From the NCBI RefSeq assembly GCF_000384255.1, contig NZ_KB913035.1, positions 1,463,362 through 1,527,361 of the forward strand: 64,000 bases of DNA, given 5' to 3'. Of the stretch, positions 62,002 through 64,000 are shown piece after piece. The DNA is from Methylotenera mobilis 13 (GTDB lineage Bacteria; Pseudomonadota; Gammaproteobacteria; Burkholderiales; Methylophilaceae). Made by a program: the position numbers and the translations under genes. The notes beneath the pieces were generated by a model. That model was given only the letters and a program-made list of their open reading frames with translations. It did no database searches and was not told where the DNA came from. Every line of letters begins with the position of its first letter. The first letter of the stretch is position 1.

Positions 62002-62235
62002 ATGGCAAGAGATATGTACAAACGCCGCCGTTACTGCCGTTTTTCAGCAGAAGGCATCAAAGAAGTAGATTACAAAGATGTTGATCTTTTAAAAGACTTC
62101 ATCTCTGAAAATGCAAAAATCATCCCAGCACGTATGACGGGTACTAAAGCTCGCTATCAACGTCAATTAACGTCAGCGGTTAAACGCGCTCGTTTCTTGG
62201 CATTGTTACCATACACTGACAAACACCCAGGCTAA
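62002..62235 (+). CDS. rpsR: 30S ribosomal protein S18
   Basis: A 77-residue S18 protein with [20 protein letters not shown] and the C-terminal [20 protein letters not shown] signature. It pairs with S6 on the platform of the 30S subunit. The single Cys near the start may be part of the family's zinc-type CxxC, here incomplete. The ribosome-binding site AGGAG lies 6 bases upstream. Confidence 0.97.
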   Translation: MARDMYKRRRYCRFSAEGIKEVDYKDVDLLKDFISENAKIIPARMTGTKARYQRQLTSAVKRARFLALLPYTDKHPG

Positions 62236-62246
62236 GGAGATTTAAG

Positions 62247-62696
62247 ATGCAAGTAATTTTATTAGAAAAAGTAGCTAACCTTGGTGTGTTAGGTGATGTT
62301 GTTAAAGTTAAAGACGGTTTCGGTCGTAACTTTTTGATCCCACAAGGCAAAGCTAAACGTGCAACCGAAGCTAACAAAGCTGAATTTGCGGCACGTCGTG
62401 CTGAATTAGAAAAGCAACAAGCTGCAATTTTAGCTGCATCACAAGCACGCGGCGAAAAACTAGCTGGTTTTGTTGTGACAATCGCTCAAAAAGCTGGTGT
62501 TGATGGTCGTTTGTTCGGTTCTGTAACAAACGGTGACATCGCTGAAGCTTTAGTTGCTCAAGGTCATGAAGTTGCTAAATCATTGGTTCGTTTACCAAAC
62601 GGCCCGTTGAAAACAATTGGTGACCACGCGGTAACAGTAGCTTTACATCACGACGTTGTTGTAGATATCACTGTAACAGTAGTTGCTGAAGCATAA
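62247..62696 (+). CDS. rplI: 50S ribosomal protein L9
   Basis: A 149-residue L9 protein: N-terminal RNA-binding domain ([36 protein letters not shown]), connecting helix and C-terminal domain. It has the full-length two-domain form. It lies 11 bases after rpsR with AAGGAG upstream, and is followed by a strong terminator. Confidence 0.97.
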   Translation: MQVILLEKVANLGVLGDVVKVKDGFGRNFLIPQGKAKRATEANKAEFAARRAELEKQQAAILAASQARGEKLAGFVVTIAQKAGVDGRLFGSVTNGDIAEALVAQGHEVAKSLVRLPNGPLKTIGDHAVTVALHHDVVVDITVTVVAEA

Positions 62697-62716
62697 CTAA
62701 GCAATTCGTTTCAAAT

Positions 62717-62743
62717 AAAGCCGGCCTAAATGGTCGGCTTTTT
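62717..62743 (+). terminator. Intrinsic terminator after rplI
   Basis: AAAGCCG (62717-62723) pairs with CGGCTTT (62735-62741), extended inwards by GCC/GGT, followed by TTTTTGC. It ends the rpsF-priB-rpsR-rplI operon before dnaB. Confidence 0.85.
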
Positions 62744-62939
62744 GCATTTGGGTGCTAGGTTGTCAATTTTCCTTCAATAAGTAACGCTCAAGCATCAGTG
62801 AGCTATGATTCGTTGTTCTTGAATCAATTCATTTATCTCTTGCATCAAAAGCCATTAAGTAGCTGTCATTCCGTAAAAAGTAATAATAAAATTTTGATGA
62901 TATAAACCCTTAGCGAGTTAATCCTGCACTGATATAATC

Positions 62940-64000
62940 ATGGCTATGGCTGATAATCAATTAGATGCACTTAAAATCCCCCCACACTCTGTAGAAGCAG
63001 AGCAATCCGTTATTGGCGGCTTGCTACTTGAAAATGAAGCGCTTGATAAGATTGCTGATATTCTTAGCGGTAAAGATTTTTACCGCTACGACCATAAGCT
63101 TATTTTTGAGCATATTTCCAAACTGATTGAGCACAATAAGCCTGCTGATATTGTTACAGTGGCAGAGTCCCTGGAAAATTCCGCTGAACTTTCTGGCGTT
63201 GGTGGTATTGCCTACCTAGGATTATTGGCACAAAACACTCCAACTGCGGCTAATATTCGTCGGTATGCAGAGATTGTGCATGAGCGTTATGTGATGCGCC
63301 AACTGGTGGCGGTTGGTTCAGGCATTGCTGAAAGTGCATATGCGCCAAATGGCCGCGATGCGCAACAGTTGTTAGATGAGGCTGAAGCCAAGATATTTCA
63401 GATTGCTGAAGGTGGTAAGCGTAGCACTGAGGGTTTTATTGATATTAAAGTGCTGTTGCCGCAGGTAGCCGATCGTATCGATCAACTATTCTCACGTGAC
63501 AATCAATCAGATGTCACTGGTATTCCAACTGGTTTTGCAGACTTAGATTCGATGACCTCAGGCCTTCAAGGCGGTGACTTGGTCATTGTTGCAGGTCGCC
63601 CATCTATGGGTAAGACAGCTTTCTCACTGAATATTGCAGAAAACGTGGCGCTTGATACAGGTTTGCCTGTTGCTGTGTTCTCAATGGAGATGGCAGGTAC
63701 ACAGCTTGCAATGCGTATGATTGGTTCTGTAGGTCGATTAGACCAGCATCGTATGCGGACAGGTCGGTTAGAGGATGAGGATTGGGAAAAGCTAACAACA
63801 GCGCTAGGTAAGTTAAACGAGGCACCTCTCTTCATTGATGAAGGAGCTGGTTTGAGCAGTTTTGATGTGCGCGCAAGGGCGAGAAGGCTGCATCGTCAGA
63901 CTGGTAAGCTTGGCTTAATTGTCATCGATTACTTACAGTTAATGACAGCCCCATCAGGTAAACAGGGCGAAAATCGTGCAACAGAAATTTCTGAAATTTC
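62940..64000 (+). CDS. dnaB: Replicative DNA helicase DnaB (partial, runs off the window)
   Basis: The first 353 residues of DnaB are present; no stop is reached before the window ends. The N-terminal domain (IPPHSVEAEQSVIGGLL), the linker region (GIPTGFADLDSMTSGLQGGD), Walker A GRPSMGKTAFS and the Walker B region LIVIDYLQLM are all visible. The start at ATG 62940 is chosen from the family's N-terminus; an ATG two codons later is possible. DnaB downstream of rplI is the usual proteobacterial order. A terminator lies between the two genes. Confidence 0.95.
   Translation, partial: MAMADNQLDALKIPPHSVEAEQSVIGGLLLENEALDKIADILSGKDFYRYDHKLIFEHISKLIEHNKPADIVTVAESLENSAELSGVGGIAYLGLLAQNTPTAANIRRYAEIVHERYVMRQLVAVGSGIAESAYAPNGRDAQQLLDEAEAKIFQIAEGGKRSTEGFIDIKVLLPQVADRIDQLFSRDNQSDVTGIPTGFADLDSMTSGLQGGDLVIVAGRPSMGKTAFSLNIAENVALDTGLPVAVFSMEMAGTQLAMRMIGSVGRLDQHRMRTGRLEDEDWEKLTTALGKLNEAPLFIDEGAGLSSFDVRARARRLHRQTGKLGLIVIDYLQLMTAPSGKQGENRATEISEI

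Noticed and set aside
1-64000. CRISPR array, transposon, prophage or defence island
   Set aside because: No regularly spaced repeats, transposase, integrase or recognisable defence genes were seen on either strand. The window appears to be ordinary chromosome.

Overview
The window reads as a chromosomal segment of an AT-leaning betaproteobacterium, most likely a Methylophilaceae (Methylotenera-like) methylotroph. The evidence is indirect: the rpsF-priB-rpsR-rplI-dnaB order (PriB is a beta/gamma-proteobacterial marker), a complete MSHA-type pilus locus, a PQQ-dependent dehydrogenase, a Pseudomonas-type NrdA with two ATP-cones, and low GC. The family assignment is inference. I see no CRISPR array, transposase, integrase or prophage gene. 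Almost every stretch is ordinary, densely packed chromosome.

Layout. 1-13 kb is mainly regulatory: HU, two LysR regulators, Rnk, a translationally overlapping three-gene signalling operon (PAS/GAF histidine kinase, stand-alone receiver, receiver-GGDEF-EAL), a CHASE3-GGDEF cyclase, and an ohrR-ohr-esterase peroxide/stress cluster with two matching operators. 12.6-20.7 kb is a block of B12-independent isozymes: metR/metE (divergent, with a perfect MetR box) followed by nrdA and nrdB. The metE-nrdA gap stacks a NrdR-box pair, a sigma70-like promoter, a cobalamin riboswitch and an intrinsic terminator. 21-36.5 kb is mixed: a protease-TPR gene broken by a T7 tract, SulP permease, HrpA helicase, a TonB-like protein, a PQQ dehydrogenase plus GDSL esterase pair, SemiSWEET, a YedI-like protein and CopA.

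36.6-53.9 kb is the MSHA pilus locus, all on the minus strand. In transcription order it runs E-G-F-B-A-C-D-O-P-Q-I-(PilN-like)-J-K-L-M-N. Compared with the Vibrio/Shewanella order (I-J-K-L-M-N-E-G-F-B-A-C-D-O-P-Q) the I-to-N assembly module lies after Q instead of before E. MshE carries two tandem 24-residue motifs of the c-di-GMP-binding MshEN type, giving a plausible link to the c-di-GMP enzymes at the left end.

54-64 kb is housekeeping: cytochrome b561, two tandem tRNA-Asn genes, an AsmA-family protein, an aspartate-type aminotransferase, an intact paralogue of the broken protease-TPR gene, uvrB, and the S6-PriB-S18-L9 operon with a near-consensus promoter, followed by dnaB running off the right edge.

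No wholly new system was found. The best leads are the dual NrdR/B12-riboswitch control of nrdAB next to metE, the rearranged MSHA locus, the homopolymer frameshift in one of two protease-TPR paralogues, and a GGDEF gene whose only sensible start looks non-canonical.
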